A stretch of 64,000 bases of DNA from Bactrocera neohumeralis (taxonomy: Eukaryota; Arthropoda; Insecta; Diptera; Tephritidae), in contig NC_065921.1 in assembly GCF_024586455.1 (NCBI RefSeq), positions 1,488,001 through 1,552,000 of the forward strand, given 5' to 3'. The number at the start of each line of letters is the position of its first letter. Positions within the stretch are counted from its first letter, which is position 1. Position numbers and translations under genes: made by a program. Below are positions 35,701-43,882 of this stretch, piece after piece. The notes beneath the pieces were generated by a model. The model ran no database searches and was not told where the DNA came from. It saw nothing but the letters and a program-made list of their open reading frames with translations.

Positions 35701-37334
35701 ATCTCATTGAACACACTATGCGAGCAGTACAATGCGCCTATCAATCCAATCAAGGAACAACTCAAGCAGATTTACCGTCGGGATCAAAAGTATTGGTCCA
35801 AGCGACCACTATCACGGGATATGCTACTTTATGCGGCCGGTGATGTGTTGGTATTAATAAACGATCAGCTCTATGGCAGCCTAGCAAGGTAGGCATCATG
35901 AATTCACATTGATTGTTGGTATTCTAATACATAATGCTTTTATTTTATAGACAAATAAAACCGGAAAATCGACAGTTATTCTCTGAGCTCTGCACCGAAC
36001 AAATACTAATACAAATCAAACCCAATGAGGTGAAAATACGGAAGAAACAACGTAAAGTAACCACCGAGGTCGCTGATCTCAAACAAAAACTGGAGCAGTC
36101 TAACAAAAGTATAGTGCTGTCGAATCGTGAAATTCGCTTATTACGGTAAGCTTGTGGAACACTAGACGTATGCGGTGAAATTTATTTATTTCTATAATAT
36201 TAGCTACATGGACCTGACTGAGGAGGAAAAAGACCGTCTAAAGCGTAACAACAATAAAGTCGCAAAGAAATTCGAGAAAATGGAATCGGCGGGCAATCAA
36301 ACTAGGTAAATTATCTAACTATCTAAATAATGAATGATCTTGAATTTTAAATGAAATGAAATTAATATTTTTTAATGTTTATTTTTTCAGAGATCAAAGT
36401 GATTCAGAGGATGAGCAAGAACCCATTGAAAATGATAACTTCCCAAGTCTCGACTCAGTGCCATCAGATAACTCATTAACGGGTACATTTTCACCACGCT
36501 TCAACTCTGAACCACCCAGCTTGGCTGAGTCAATGCAAATGATGGATGAAATTTTGTCCGATCAGTCAATGGATCGTGTTGTGAAATTGGATAAGCTAGA
36601 AGCGATATTGTCAGCTGTTACGCAAATGCCAAATGATCAAGTAAGTGCTAGTGATATGAAGTCTCGACTGAGTTGCCCTGACTTTTCTGTAAAAGGTTAA
36701 CTCAGACTGAATCGAATTTGCATATAAAGAATGAATAGATTGTTATGTTAATATCTCATTTGTATTTTCGATATTTCCACTTCTTCCAAAAAGCTATTAA
36801 TGACAATAAAAAGAGAGACAATAAAATAAAAGAAATAAAGACAATTTTTAAGTTTTTGCTGCCACTCCTTAATTTTTATCAAATTAATGCCGTCAAATTG
36901 GCTTTAATTTTATCGTTATCTATCACAGATTATAACTTCCAATGCGATACAGGATCAATTGGGCTCCAGCATATCAGCCACCGACAGCGTGCAAATTATA
37001 CGTGAAAAAGTCAAAAAGTGAGTATTATTTTGAACTGCATTTCGCAGACTTATGTAACAAATTTTGTTTTGCTAATTTTAGTGCTAAAAACTGCAGTTGC
37101 AATTGTGAACGTAGCACTACACCAACAATGCGCATAAGTAACAATGAAAAGAAGACTGTGAAGTTGGTCGACGCTGCATCTCAAACTCTTAGCACTGGCG
37201 ACATCGTCATTACAAAGATATTCTTCCAAGATGAACAAGGAAAACCGAAGGAGAAAGTGTTGACTTCATCCCCAAAACGCCTCGCGGCATCACCGATTAC
37301 CCAGTCAACAGCGACGGCCACAGCATCATCGTGA
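11539..37334 (+). CDS. egl: egalitarian (Egl), BicD/dynein mRNA cargo adaptor with a 3'-5' exonuclease-like domain, nine coding exons
   Basis: Egl binds localised mRNAs and links them, with BicD and dynein light chain, to dynein; in Drosophila it is needed for oocyte fate and embryonic mRNA transport. Exons: 11539-11704, 33698-33943, 34019-35556, 35641-35888, 35951-36145, 36204-36305, 36391-36640, 36929-37017, 37082-37334. All junctions are in phase, giving 1028 residues, close to the Drosophila protein. The N-terminus (MDSQGYENARNMTLLFFLE, then DLSCQFGNKEFTKEM) is the BicD-binding region. An Asn/Ser-rich linker runs from about 280 to 500. The exonuclease-like domain starts near Trp532. It keeps the acidic set D571/E573 (LDCEG), D627 (HDCRNN) and Y714/D718 (YAAGD). 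A lysine-rich stretch follows. A SQT tripeptide at 978-980 lies where fly Egl contacts dynein light chain. The first intron is 21,993 bases and contains another gene. Confidence 0.95.
11705..15825. other. egl intron 1, proximal part
   Basis: No exon is recognised. The segment contains a pair of G+C-rich inverted arms (11833-11860 and 13166-13193), possibly the ends of an unclassified element. It also contains simple repeats and a G+C-richer block at about 14900-15260 with a short open frame for a hydrophobic peptide that I cannot confirm. Confidence 0.5.
11833..13193. mobile_element. possible unclassified element bounded by inverted arms
   Basis: The left arm at 11833-11860 (CGCGACGGCACAATTCCG...) and the right arm at 13166-13193 are inverted copies agreeing at 24 of 28 positions. 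No transposase is recognisable between them. The interior holds two copies of an AACGC(T/A)GAAAGGAGTAC motif (12474-12490 and 12554-12570), each followed by a CTGTCACCC or CAGTCACCC box. Target-site duplications are not clear, so this is tentative. Confidence 0.35.
15826..16972 (+). repeat. DINE-like repeat (family 2, copy A), interrupted by a mariner remnant
   Basis: The 5' end reads ttatactcttagaacatgtt and the 3' end ggttacaaccgaacttagcc, as in the copies at 16973, 42692 and 54482. The middle is displaced by a mariner transposase pseudogene. The 3' end carries the family hairpin (GGTTacaACC). Confidence 0.6.
16070..16784 (+). pseudogene. mariner transposase, internally deleted and frameshifted
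   Basis: The frame from 16070 carries the mariner helix-turn-helix region: TETFQLMKQVYGDDCLSRS, then VHEWFQRFQSGRED, then KSSLKFMEMELNISK. After LRIQQQ the sequence jumps to the C-terminal part in another frame (YPACSPDMAPCDFFLF, around the third catalytic Asp). The segment with the first two catalytic aspartates is missing, so the element cannot transpose on its own. Terminal repeats were not found. Confidence 0.85.
16973..17656 (+). repeat. DINE-like repeat (family 2, copy B), head-to-tail with copy A
   Basis: It starts ttatactcttgcaacatgtt immediately after copy A ends. It has the core 'gattaggatgacgag...gactgtctgtccg' and 'cgcccacaaaacgccac', and ends agtgtataaaatgttaggtt...cttagcccttcc. 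Layout and sequence match the family of non-autonomous Helitron/Helentron-like repeats common in flies. Confidence 0.65.
17657..20065. other. egl intron 1, no gene seen
   Basis: AT-rich DNA with tacatatgta tracts (for example near 19090-19170 and 19300-19330). Short open frames exist on both strands but show no domain, no splice context and repeat-driven composition. Confidence 0.5.
20070..20595. mobile_element. piggyBac-type MITE with 15-bp terminal inverted repeats
   Basis: The left end CCCTTTCATGCTCGA (20070-20084) and the right end TCGAGCATGAAAGGG (20581-20595) are perfect inverted copies. The right end is followed by TTAA and the left is preceded by TTAG, a one-base change from TTAA. 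A CCC start and TTAA target are piggyBac hallmarks. TTGCCTATAG boxes recur near both sides. No transposase is encoded. Confidence 0.7.
20612..21047 (+). mobile_element. mariner element, internally deleted (TTGGGTAGTC family)
   Basis: The left end TTGGGTAGTCGAAAAAGT and the right end ACTTTTTCGACTAC form inverted repeats. Inside, a frame from about 20793 starts MSENNEEIRYI and shifts frame. It then continues VTKDICEVYRDDAVSVRVA and QQWFARFRSGNF, the N-terminal DNA-binding part of a mariner transposase. The catalytic domain is deleted. Confidence 0.75.
21048..24022. other. egl intron 1, no gene confirmed
   Basis: AT-rich intron sequence. A G+C-richer block at about 22700-23110 has an unassigned 76-residue open frame on the minus strand (22872-23102), without splice or family support. 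A CT-rich microsatellite lies near 23920-23940. Confidence 0.45.
24023..24228 (-). mobile_element. mariner MITE, 206 bp (same family as 20612)
   Basis: The ends TAGGGTAGTCGAAAAAGTC and GACTTTTTCGACTACCCAA are inverted repeats, flanked on both sides by a TA duplication (24021-24022 and 24229-24230). The minus strand retains the transposase C-terminus, including a WQKVTDQNG-like stretch. Only the two ends and this tail survive. Confidence 0.75.
24231..27769. other. egl intron 1, no gene seen
   Basis: Near 24455-24545 is a 'ccccaccaattttagccaaatcggttcagccgtt' type segment, a retroelement or DNA-repeat tail that recurs at 42135-42190. The rest is AT-rich sequence with tacatatgta tracts. Confidence 0.45.
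27770..28287 (+). repeat. DINE-like repeat (family 2, copy E), 5' truncated
   Basis: It ends in ttacaagagtataaagtgttcagctacacccgaactc, the family-2 3' end. It shares an internal 'attggtgatggta...ttaatgaaaccc' with copy A. The piggyBac element follows about 45 bases downstream. Confidence 0.55.
28335..30448 (-). mobile_element. piggyBac element with intact terminal repeats and TTAA duplications
   Basis: The 17-base ends CCCTTCTGCACAAATTG (left) and CAATTTGTGCAGAAGGG (right) are perfect inverted repeats. The element is flanked by TTAA on both sides (28331-28334 and 30449-30452). Just inside each end lies a palindromic GGGTCAnnnTGACCC box. A transposase pseudogene occupies the minus strand. The length is 2114 bases, normal for this superfamily. 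Sharp ends suggest a fairly recent insertion. Confidence 0.9.
28510..30079 (-). pseudogene. piggyBac-like transposase, broken
   Basis: The N-terminal half includes PGPSQHARSLV and ELEAYFGLQIMAGV. An apparent internal deletion and frame change near 29690 joins it to RLRDKLAPIRNIWDKW. The catalytic region follows in one frame: TVDEQLVPFRGRC (first Asp), TVTCDNFFTTYN (second Asp) and AGVDALD (third Asp). Two in-frame stops interrupt the C-terminal part: TAA in place of a likely Gln just after GVDALD, and TGA in place of a likely Trp before TELNPEWNRAR. The tail has the family's Cys/His-rich zinc-binding domain (CFYC...CDKCLKFIC...C..C). The catalytic aspartates are kept, but the protein is not translatable as one chain. 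Confidence 0.88.
30499..30504 (-). promoter_or_regulatory. polyadenylation signal of the nested membrane-peptide gene
   Basis: TTTATT on the plus strand gives AATAAA on the minus strand, about 70 bases beyond the stop codon. A second copy is at 30508-30513. Confidence 0.5.
30575..32135 (-). CDS. uncharacterised cysteine-rich single-pass membrane peptide, nested in egl intron 1
   Basis: I do not recognise this gene. It has two exons on the minus strand, 32135-32083 and 30767-30575. A gtaagt donor joins a tatatag acceptor in matching phase, for 81 residues. The N-terminal part is rich in cysteine, with CIKCPAKVLCCCCQ at about residues 8-21. A hydrophobic helix follows at about 28-51 (LCSVIVLAVVIAVIVYF). 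Then comes a basic stop-transfer HKGR and a soluble tail (VRQLVTTVPLTF, then KDYFQHKN). The cysteines next to the helix are likely sites for fatty acylation; this is inferred. An initiator-like TCAGT lies about 118 bases upstream of the ATG, and AATAAA follows the stop. It runs against egl. A chance open frame is unlikely given the spliced frame, membrane-protein layout and flanking signals. Confidence 0.72.
30768..32082. other. intron of the nested membrane-peptide gene
   Basis: AT-rich sequence of about 1.3 kb. A short G+C-richer piece lies at 31470-31560 (agcgctgcgctgacgagact). I see no transposon or exon in it. Confidence 0.5.
32251..32255 (-). promoter_or_regulatory. candidate initiator of the nested membrane-peptide gene
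   Basis: The minus strand reads GTTCAGTGA here, a match to the arthropod initiator TCAGT, about 118 bases before the ATG at 32135. There is no clear TATA box 30 bases upstream. Confidence 0.35.
32617..32673. repeat. 57-bp inverted repeat
   Basis: GTTATTATACCAAC (32617-32630) and GTTGGTATAATAAC (32660-32673) are perfect inverted copies separated by 29 AT-rich bases. It may be the relic of a small transposon. No function is seen. Confidence 0.5.
32719..33285 (+). mobile_element. mariner element with terminal repeats, transposase gutted
   Basis: The ends CAGGTTTTGTCCGGAAAGTA and TACTTTCCGGACAAACCCTG are imperfect inverted repeats flanked by TA on each side (32717-32718 and 33286-33287). Inside are pieces of a mariner transposase: GVFRWHQAFLEGREEIPDE in the N-terminal part, and LHQDNAPAHTAF around the second catalytic Asp. 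The core between them and the C-terminus are missing. It is 567 bases long and ends about 410 bases before egl exon 2. Confidence 0.8.
33288..33697. other. distal end of egl intron 1
   Basis: AT-rich, with a long T-rich tract (about 33663-33692) immediately before the egl exon 2 acceptor. No other feature is seen. Confidence 0.6.
33698..37334 (+). CDS. egl: egl coding exons 2-9 (bulk of the protein)
   Basis: This block carries residues 56-1028. Exon 2 includes VDGDYVKVNTY and a charged helix region. Exon 3 (1538 bases) holds the linker and the first half of the exonuclease-like fold, and exon 4 the second half. Exons 5-6 are Lys/Glu-rich and probably helical. Exon 7 is acidic with a SPRF-type segment, and exons 8-9 form the tail. 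The introns here are 59-289 bases, in strong contrast with intron 1. The TGA at 37332-37334 is followed by a 3' UTR. Confidence 0.95.
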
Positions 37335-40271
37335 ACTAAGGACTTCGTAGAGTAATGAGCTCAGCTTTGTTTTACACAAATCATTTGGCAAATGTAAAAA
37401 TGGCAGCTATGTAAACTAAGTAGTAAAACTATTTTGGGCAATATCTAAACAAACATATCAAAATTAAAGCAGTCATTTCAACGACATGGAAATATACCCA
37501 ACACACTTGCAATATATACATACACATATGTACATATGTACACATTAAAGTTTTGTTCTAATTGCTAAGCGTAAATTGTTACAAACATTCATCTTCTACT
37601 TGTCCGTATGTATTTATATTTTATTATATATTTTATTAGAATTTGTATTATCTTATCAATATTATATTTTCTCTTTTTTAATTAAATGCGTAAAAAGCGC
37701 AAAAGTTTATTTAACAGATTTATTTAATTAAGTTTGTTAAATTTCCAAAATGCAAACCATTGATATATAAGTAGGTATTCACCTCAATTTAAAGACTAAT
37801 TGAGCCATACTTGAAAATTGCTAATTTGTGTACTTTTGAAATGAGTAAAATCTAAGTTTTGTATGCTTAGACCCATTTGTAAATACCTATGATCATAAAT
37901 ATACAGTATCTGCCCGTATAATGGGAAGACCAAGTAATTAAATTTTTTATTATAATGCAAACAATTTAGCTAAAATATGTAATAAATAAAATATATAAAC
38001 CAGCAATGTTTGGTGAAGGGTTAACGAAACTGAAGAGTAACACTATTGTGCTATCAATCATTTGCTTTTCCAATATAAGAAAATTATAAAATACAAGCGT
38101 ATTTATTAACCCAAAGTAGTGTTCAACAAGTTAAGCGACATACATACATGTATGTTTGTGCTTATCCGCATATCTTTGCATCTTTTAAACTCGGTTCTCA
38201 TAGGCAAAATATGAAAATTTGATGTTGATTAACAGATGCGATAGCATAAATACATATAAACGGAAATATGTTGATATAAATATTATATATTTAAAAGAAA
38301 ATATACTTTATAAGTTTTATGTTCTTCGAAAAAGAAGCAATTACGCGATATGAAACATTTCGAGCTAAGAATTTTATGTGCTGACATGTTGAAAACAAAA
38401 CACTACTGTAACTCCTATCCAAGGTACATATGTATGTACTACGAGCAATTCGAAAAGCATTGTTTGAAAACATGTTTGCTCGCTTATAAAGATTTTGTTA
38501 TCTACATAAATAATTGTTGCAATTGCCTTTAATTCTGTTATATTATAAATTAACTAAACTTTCGTAGCAATCACATGTATGTGCAAAATTATATGCTACT
38601 CTAAACAATTAAAGACATACTATAATAATATAATATTGTACATGCAATTTTTTATTGTTGCAACATCAAAACAACTAAAGACCCATTTACAAAAAACTTT
38701 CCACGCTTTGCGTCACAGTACATACTTAAACAACGAAGCACAGAAAACGTAGGCTATGCCACAATAAAAGCTTCACTTTCAGTGGCTTTCTCTAATAAAA
38801 ATGGCGACTGTGGTTTGGAAAAGCGTAACAAGATGAGAGTTGCTTGTTGCGTCGAAAATGTTTTATGAGAACGTACACCCATAAAATAATGTAGTACATC
38901 GAACTTTTCTGTCGAAACAAATGTCCGACGCAAGGCGAAGCAAAAGTTCTATGTGAATTGGCCATAATAAATCCTATGATAACTGTATATTTGCATATGT
39001 ATACTTTATACACACTTCTATATTCAAGTCAAGCTTGATTTGGCGATGTGACAAAATGAAATGTTGCAACTCTTTAGGAGTCGGATAAAGGAACTCCAAA
39101 ATCATACGTATTAATGCTAACATCAGAACTGTAATAAAATATTCAATTATGTTTTTTTTTGTTAGTTTTAGTATTAAAAGTTTATGAAAAGGCTAATTTA
39201 CGTAATCGCTTTCTTCATAGCCATATTAACTGAGTTACTATAAAAAATGAATTATTGTTACAGATTTAAATTCAAAGCATTTGCAACAAGACAAAATGAA
39301 AAACAATGAATATACATATACATATATACAATAATGAAATATATAGTACATATATTAACGTTGCAATTATTGTTATATAATGATGATATTTAATCTTTTA
39401 TAACAGGCATACTCATCTACATTAACAAAGTACGCATGCAAAATTAATAACTTGCTTCTGTATAATATAATATGCTTATTTGATTTTGGCTCAACGAGTT
39501 GTAATCTACATACATATACTAATGTATACATATAAGTATTTAAAGCTTAAGCGATTTTTTCTCAAAAACAAATACATATGTATGCACATTCATGCAGCCG
39601 TATGTATGTACTTCATTTTTACCTATACTATATATTTAAACGAACCTATGGACGAAATGTGAATTAAACATATACATATGAATAATGTGAGGATACTGGA
39701 TAATATTAAACAATTTAATTATACTTACACATATAGTAAAAAAATAAAAAAGCCTATATACTTTGTTTTGATTATATATGAGCTCCTGTTACGGGAGATG
39801 AATTCAAGCTCCATTATTGAAACGTTTGCAGTTTTTTTTTTTCATCTCCGTACTCTTTTGGTCTAATTTACTCGAATACTTCTGCCGACATTAATAACGT
39901 AATGCGTTCACCTATCGGAGTCAAGTATTCAACTTCAGAGGCAATCTAAACGAAAACACCACAGTTGTGTGAACTTTGTGTGAAAGAATGAAAAAATTAA
40001 ATCAAACCGATTAGTTTTAATTAATACAATGACGGGAATGTTTTTGGGTGTGATTGCTTATTATTCAATTGAAAGTTTTTTTCGGATTAAATTATTATCG
40101 ATGATACCGAATTTAAAAACCTCAATTAAAATACAGTTGAGTTGTAAACATTGATAGTTCGAATGGAATGAATATTTGCAACGAATTTTTACTTCGCAGT
40201 GAATAATAATCATTGTAATTGGAAGTGACTTTGAATTCCTATTGTTTTTTCTCATTTTATATTTTTATTGT
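37335..40271. other. egl 3' UTR and egl-Sesn intergenic region
   Basis: Overlapping AATAAA signals at 37981-37990 are the best guess for the egl mRNA end, giving a 3' UTR of about 660 bases. The rest is AT-rich with tacatatgta tracts. Short open frames on both strands lack support. Confidence 0.45.
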
Positions 40272-40794
40272 ATACTAGAGGACCCGTCCACGCTTCACTG
40301 TGGCTGATAATAATACTACTACCATCTATATGATTTCTATTAGTTGGATTATAACTATTAGTTAATGAGATATAGCATTTTTGTGAAGCAACTTGTGATA
40401 GTTTACAAAAAAATGGAATAAAGCATTTCGTGTGTTAATAAAGCATTGCTTTTGAATTTGGGCTCAGGGAAATCCACCGATGAAAAGATATATGCTAAGC
40501 TTAAAGAGGCGAAAGCTCTGTGCAAAGTGGGTCTCTTGTAAGTTCATAATCCAACAAAAACAAAGAATAACTGATTCTGAGAAGTGTTTGTGTGCTCTTT
40601 AAACGTAATAAAACCGAATTTTTGCGCCGGTGTGTGACAATAGAAACATAGCTCCATCATTTCCCACTGAAGTCTAATCGACAGTCATTCTAGTGGACTG
40701 CACATGATGAACCGGTCCTCTGGCATGGAAAGACGAAAAAGTCGGCTGGAAGGTTATGACATCAGTCTTTTGGGATGCACGTGGTTATAACATA

Positions 40795-41861
40795 GGCTAT
40801 GTTCGTAAATGCATCATGACGCGCATCATGACGATTGCATAACAAACAGAACGTTCAGAAATGCCAATATTGCAGCACTGCAATAATCAAGCGTTCAAAA
40901 AGACAACACTTCTATCAGCTGTCACTCATAATTTCTATCAAAAAATTGTTTACTGCATTTAACTACGATGTCTGACGAAAATAAGTGCAAAACTGTTTTA
41001 TTTTAATTTTTGTATTGAAATTTCGTTAAATTATGTTAATAATAATTGTATAAATTATTATTTTTAAATTTTTAGTGAAAATCTCAGTAATGCGGAGACA
41101 CAGTTATTGCGGTACGGTAGAATATGGAGGACGAGTTTAAATCGGGTAGAAGGAAAAAAATGTATTGTGGAAGAAAGTTGTGACCGTAGTTAAAAATGTA
41201 AATGAAAACAATAAAAATTAAAATGAAGTTCATCAGAAAAAGTAATAAAAAAATTATTCAAATAAAGGAAGGTGAGGTAAAGTAAATTTTTTATGATGAA
41301 AACATAGTGGTAAAATAGTTTCTTCTATCGATTCCATTGATATCATCTGAATCAACGGGTGCATCTTGAATTCCTTCGATTTCATTGTTGGTTTCCATAT
41401 CGGCATGTGTTATTGCATCGTTAATATGTTCAGAATAACCTCCCTTATTTATGATAAAATTGTGTAAGATAGCACAAGCGAGTTTTACATTAGATGTGGC
41501 TTTAATGCTCGAAGCTTCAATATAATTTAAAATTTTAAACTGTTTCTTAAAAATCCCGAAAGTTTGTTCTATAAATACTTTGTCTTTTAAAAGACAAACA
41601 TTTGTACCTACAAATTTTTTTTTTGACTTCAATACCCTTCTTTTTCTTAAATTTAAAGAAAATCTATCATTTCTTTGTTCACAAATTTCGTCTAGTGTTA
41701 GATTCAGCAAAATTTCCATTTTAGTATTATACGCGTTCAAAAATGCAAACAAATGTATCTGCAAATTGTCAAAAATTGTATAAGAAGTATCAAACGTCAA
41801 ACTTGCAGTGTTGCTACTGTTGCTTATGCTGCAAGTCATGATGCATTTACGAACATAGCCA
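40795..41861 (-). mobile_element. PIF/Harbinger element, internally deleted, with terminal repeats
   Basis: The left end GGCTATGTTCGTAAATGCAT and the right end ATGCATTTACGAACATAGCC are perfect inverted repeats. ATA is duplicated on each side (40792-40794 and 41862-41864), matching the 3-bp target typical of Harbinger. The minus strand carries the C-terminal part of the nuclease. A short Lys/Arg-rich frame near 41124 on the plus strand may be what is left of the Myb-like second protein. Confidence 0.8.
41291..41839 (-). pseudogene. Harbinger (HARBI1-type) nuclease, C-terminal fragment
   Basis: The frame includes FIEQTFGIFKKQFKIL, SIKATSNVKLACAILHNFI and an acidic tail ending YFTTMFSS. These match the end of the DDE nuclease of PIF/Harbinger elements, including the last catalytic Glu region. 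The N-terminal catalytic part is missing, and the frame starts in the terminal-repeat side of the element. It is probably inactive. Confidence 0.75.
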
Positions 41862-42225
41862 TACTCAACGACTGATTACTGAGCCAGTCATAATCTATTT
41901 CACAGCGTATTTGGTTGCAGTTCTTTTCTACTATTCCAAATACTTAGCAATTTTATTTTTTTGAGGAAGAATCTGTTTAAAATTGTACGCATATATTCAA
42001 ATATTCCTACAAACACGAATTTTGAACAAATGCTTATGATTTGAAATATAATTTTTGTATTTATGAGTTGTATTAAATTTTGACATAAAGAGATTAAAGG
42101 TATCCTATGTCTTTACCCTGGTTATAAGCTACTTCCCCACCAATTTTCAGCCAAATCGGTTGAGCCGTTCTTTAGTTATAAATGGTGTAACTAAAAACAA
42201 CTTTCTTTTATATATATATGTAGAT

Positions 42226-42691
42226 GTAAATAAAACTCCAAGATAGATTTGTTAAAATCACTTATGCTTTTTTAATTTTCTTTTTAAAAAGTAACAAGTA
42301 ACTCTATAAACCTTACAAAAGGAAATGAATACGGCATCAACCGTGCCATGTTTATGGTCACAAGCATCGTCAGCTTGATGATAACAATAATGCTTATACA
42401 TATATGCAAATGGAGTTTCTTTAATAATGGTATATTTATCATAAGTATAAAAAACTATTAACAACACAATTAGGCATTACAATATTTTTTGCTTGCCAAT
42501 CGGAACATTCTTACGCATACAAAGACACAAGTCAACGCTTAATTTTTTCTCTACATCTGATATTTATATTAATTACAATTTAATTCACAGAATACATCAT
42601 TGTAAAATGGTAGTAAAACAACAATTTCCCTTCTTTCTTCTTACAAAACACAGTTATGGTTTTTTTAATTGTTTTATACATTTCACAAATT
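42226..42691. other. intergenic DNA, nothing recognised
   Basis: AT-rich sequence between two repeats. Short open frames here have no family signal. Confidence 0.5.
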
Positions 42692-43346
42692 TTTATACTC
42701 TTGCAACATTGTTGCAGCTGCTGTTCACCAAAGGGTTGTACGTATCACCAAAAACTAAACGAGATAGATAAAGAGTTATATTTATAAATGATCAGGATGA
42801 CGTGACGAGCTGAAATCAGAGTGACTGTCTGTCCGTCCGTCCGTGCGTGCAAGCTGTTGAGAAAAAATTGATATATCTTACTGAAACTTGGTTCCTTAGC
42901 AAAACAAAAGTACGAGTTTGAAGATGGGCGTAATCGGAGTACCTCCACCCCCACAAAACGAAATTCCAGGTTCGGTCAATATGTGAGATATATAGTAGCA
43001 TGTCTGTATGCTACAAATGGGTTGAATCGAGTCAATACTTCCCTTAGCCCCCACATACCTAATAAGAGGTTTTCGAACTCCCGGGTGACTTTATATTGCA
43101 TACATACATATGTATGTACATACATATGTATATCGGCCAATATCTTAATAAAATCGAGAGGGTGTATTTTTCTTACAATGTACACATGTTTGTTTAGAAT
43201 GAATAAAATCGGGTGAAAACTCGCCCTAGATCCCGTATAACTAACATGCTTATGTACTTGAAGGTACTTTTTTAGGTCTGTGATCTTTGATAGTTGCAAG
43301 AGTATAAAATGTTCGGTTATATCCGAACATAGCTATTCCTTACTTG
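42692..43346 (+). repeat. DINE-like repeat (family 2, copy C), full length
   Basis: The 5' end is tttatactcttgcaac. The core has 'gatcaggatgacgtgacgag' and a gtccgtccgtccgtgcg run. The 3' end is gagtataaaatgttcggttatatccgaacatagc, with a GTTCGGttataTCCGAAC hairpin. It is the best-preserved copy of this family in the window. Confidence 0.65.
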
Positions 43347-43882
43347 TTAAAATATGTTTCCCTTTATCTAAATTATGATTTTTACTTTGATAATAACAGT
43401 CCTTTATTTTATTTTTAACTCTAAAAGCTTTTGGTCAATTTTTTGATTTCTTTGTAGTTTGCCTTAAAATAATTGCTTCTTATTTATATATCTCTTTATG
43501 TAGGTGTATCAATGTGTGTACATTTTCACATTTGCATATTTATGTGTGTTTCAAAGGGCTAGATGCTTTTCATTGTTTTCGGCGCAGTGACGCAGTGATG
43601 TGTTTACATTTTAATCTTGACCAAAGACTAACTGTGTTAGTGTTCCCTTCTCTCGCATATATTTACTGAAATTTAATTGGTTTAATTTTTGGTTAATAAT
43701 TTGTTTTCCTTAATATAATATTAGTGCTTTGTATGTGTTTCCAGCATTTAAAATTTCCATGTATATGTATATGTGTATTGATGTATGTATGTGTATATTT
43801 ATATAATTAATCATAAGAAATATGTTTGTTTTCCTCTCTCTATTGGTGTGTGTATGTGTTTGTATGCTTAATCACAATGAGA
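43347..43882. other. Sesn 3' flank and 3' UTR (minus strand)
   Basis: The stretch lies just downstream of the Sesn stop codon on the minus strand. A minus-strand AATAAA is at 43403-43408, suggesting a 3' UTR of about 480 bases. Confidence 0.4.

Larger units (their letters stand above)
40272..42225. repeat. composite of decayed repeats around a Harbinger insertion
   Basis: It begins ctagaggacccgtccacgct and ends in the 'ccccaccaattttcagccaaatcggttgagccgtt' tail also seen near 24460. Within it, about 40450-40790 translates to mariner-like pieces (STDEKIYAKLKEAKALCKVG, then GKVMTSVFWDARG), broken by shifts. The mariner reading resumes after the Harbinger element at 41865. Exact boundaries of the outer repeat are not clear. 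Confidence 0.45.
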
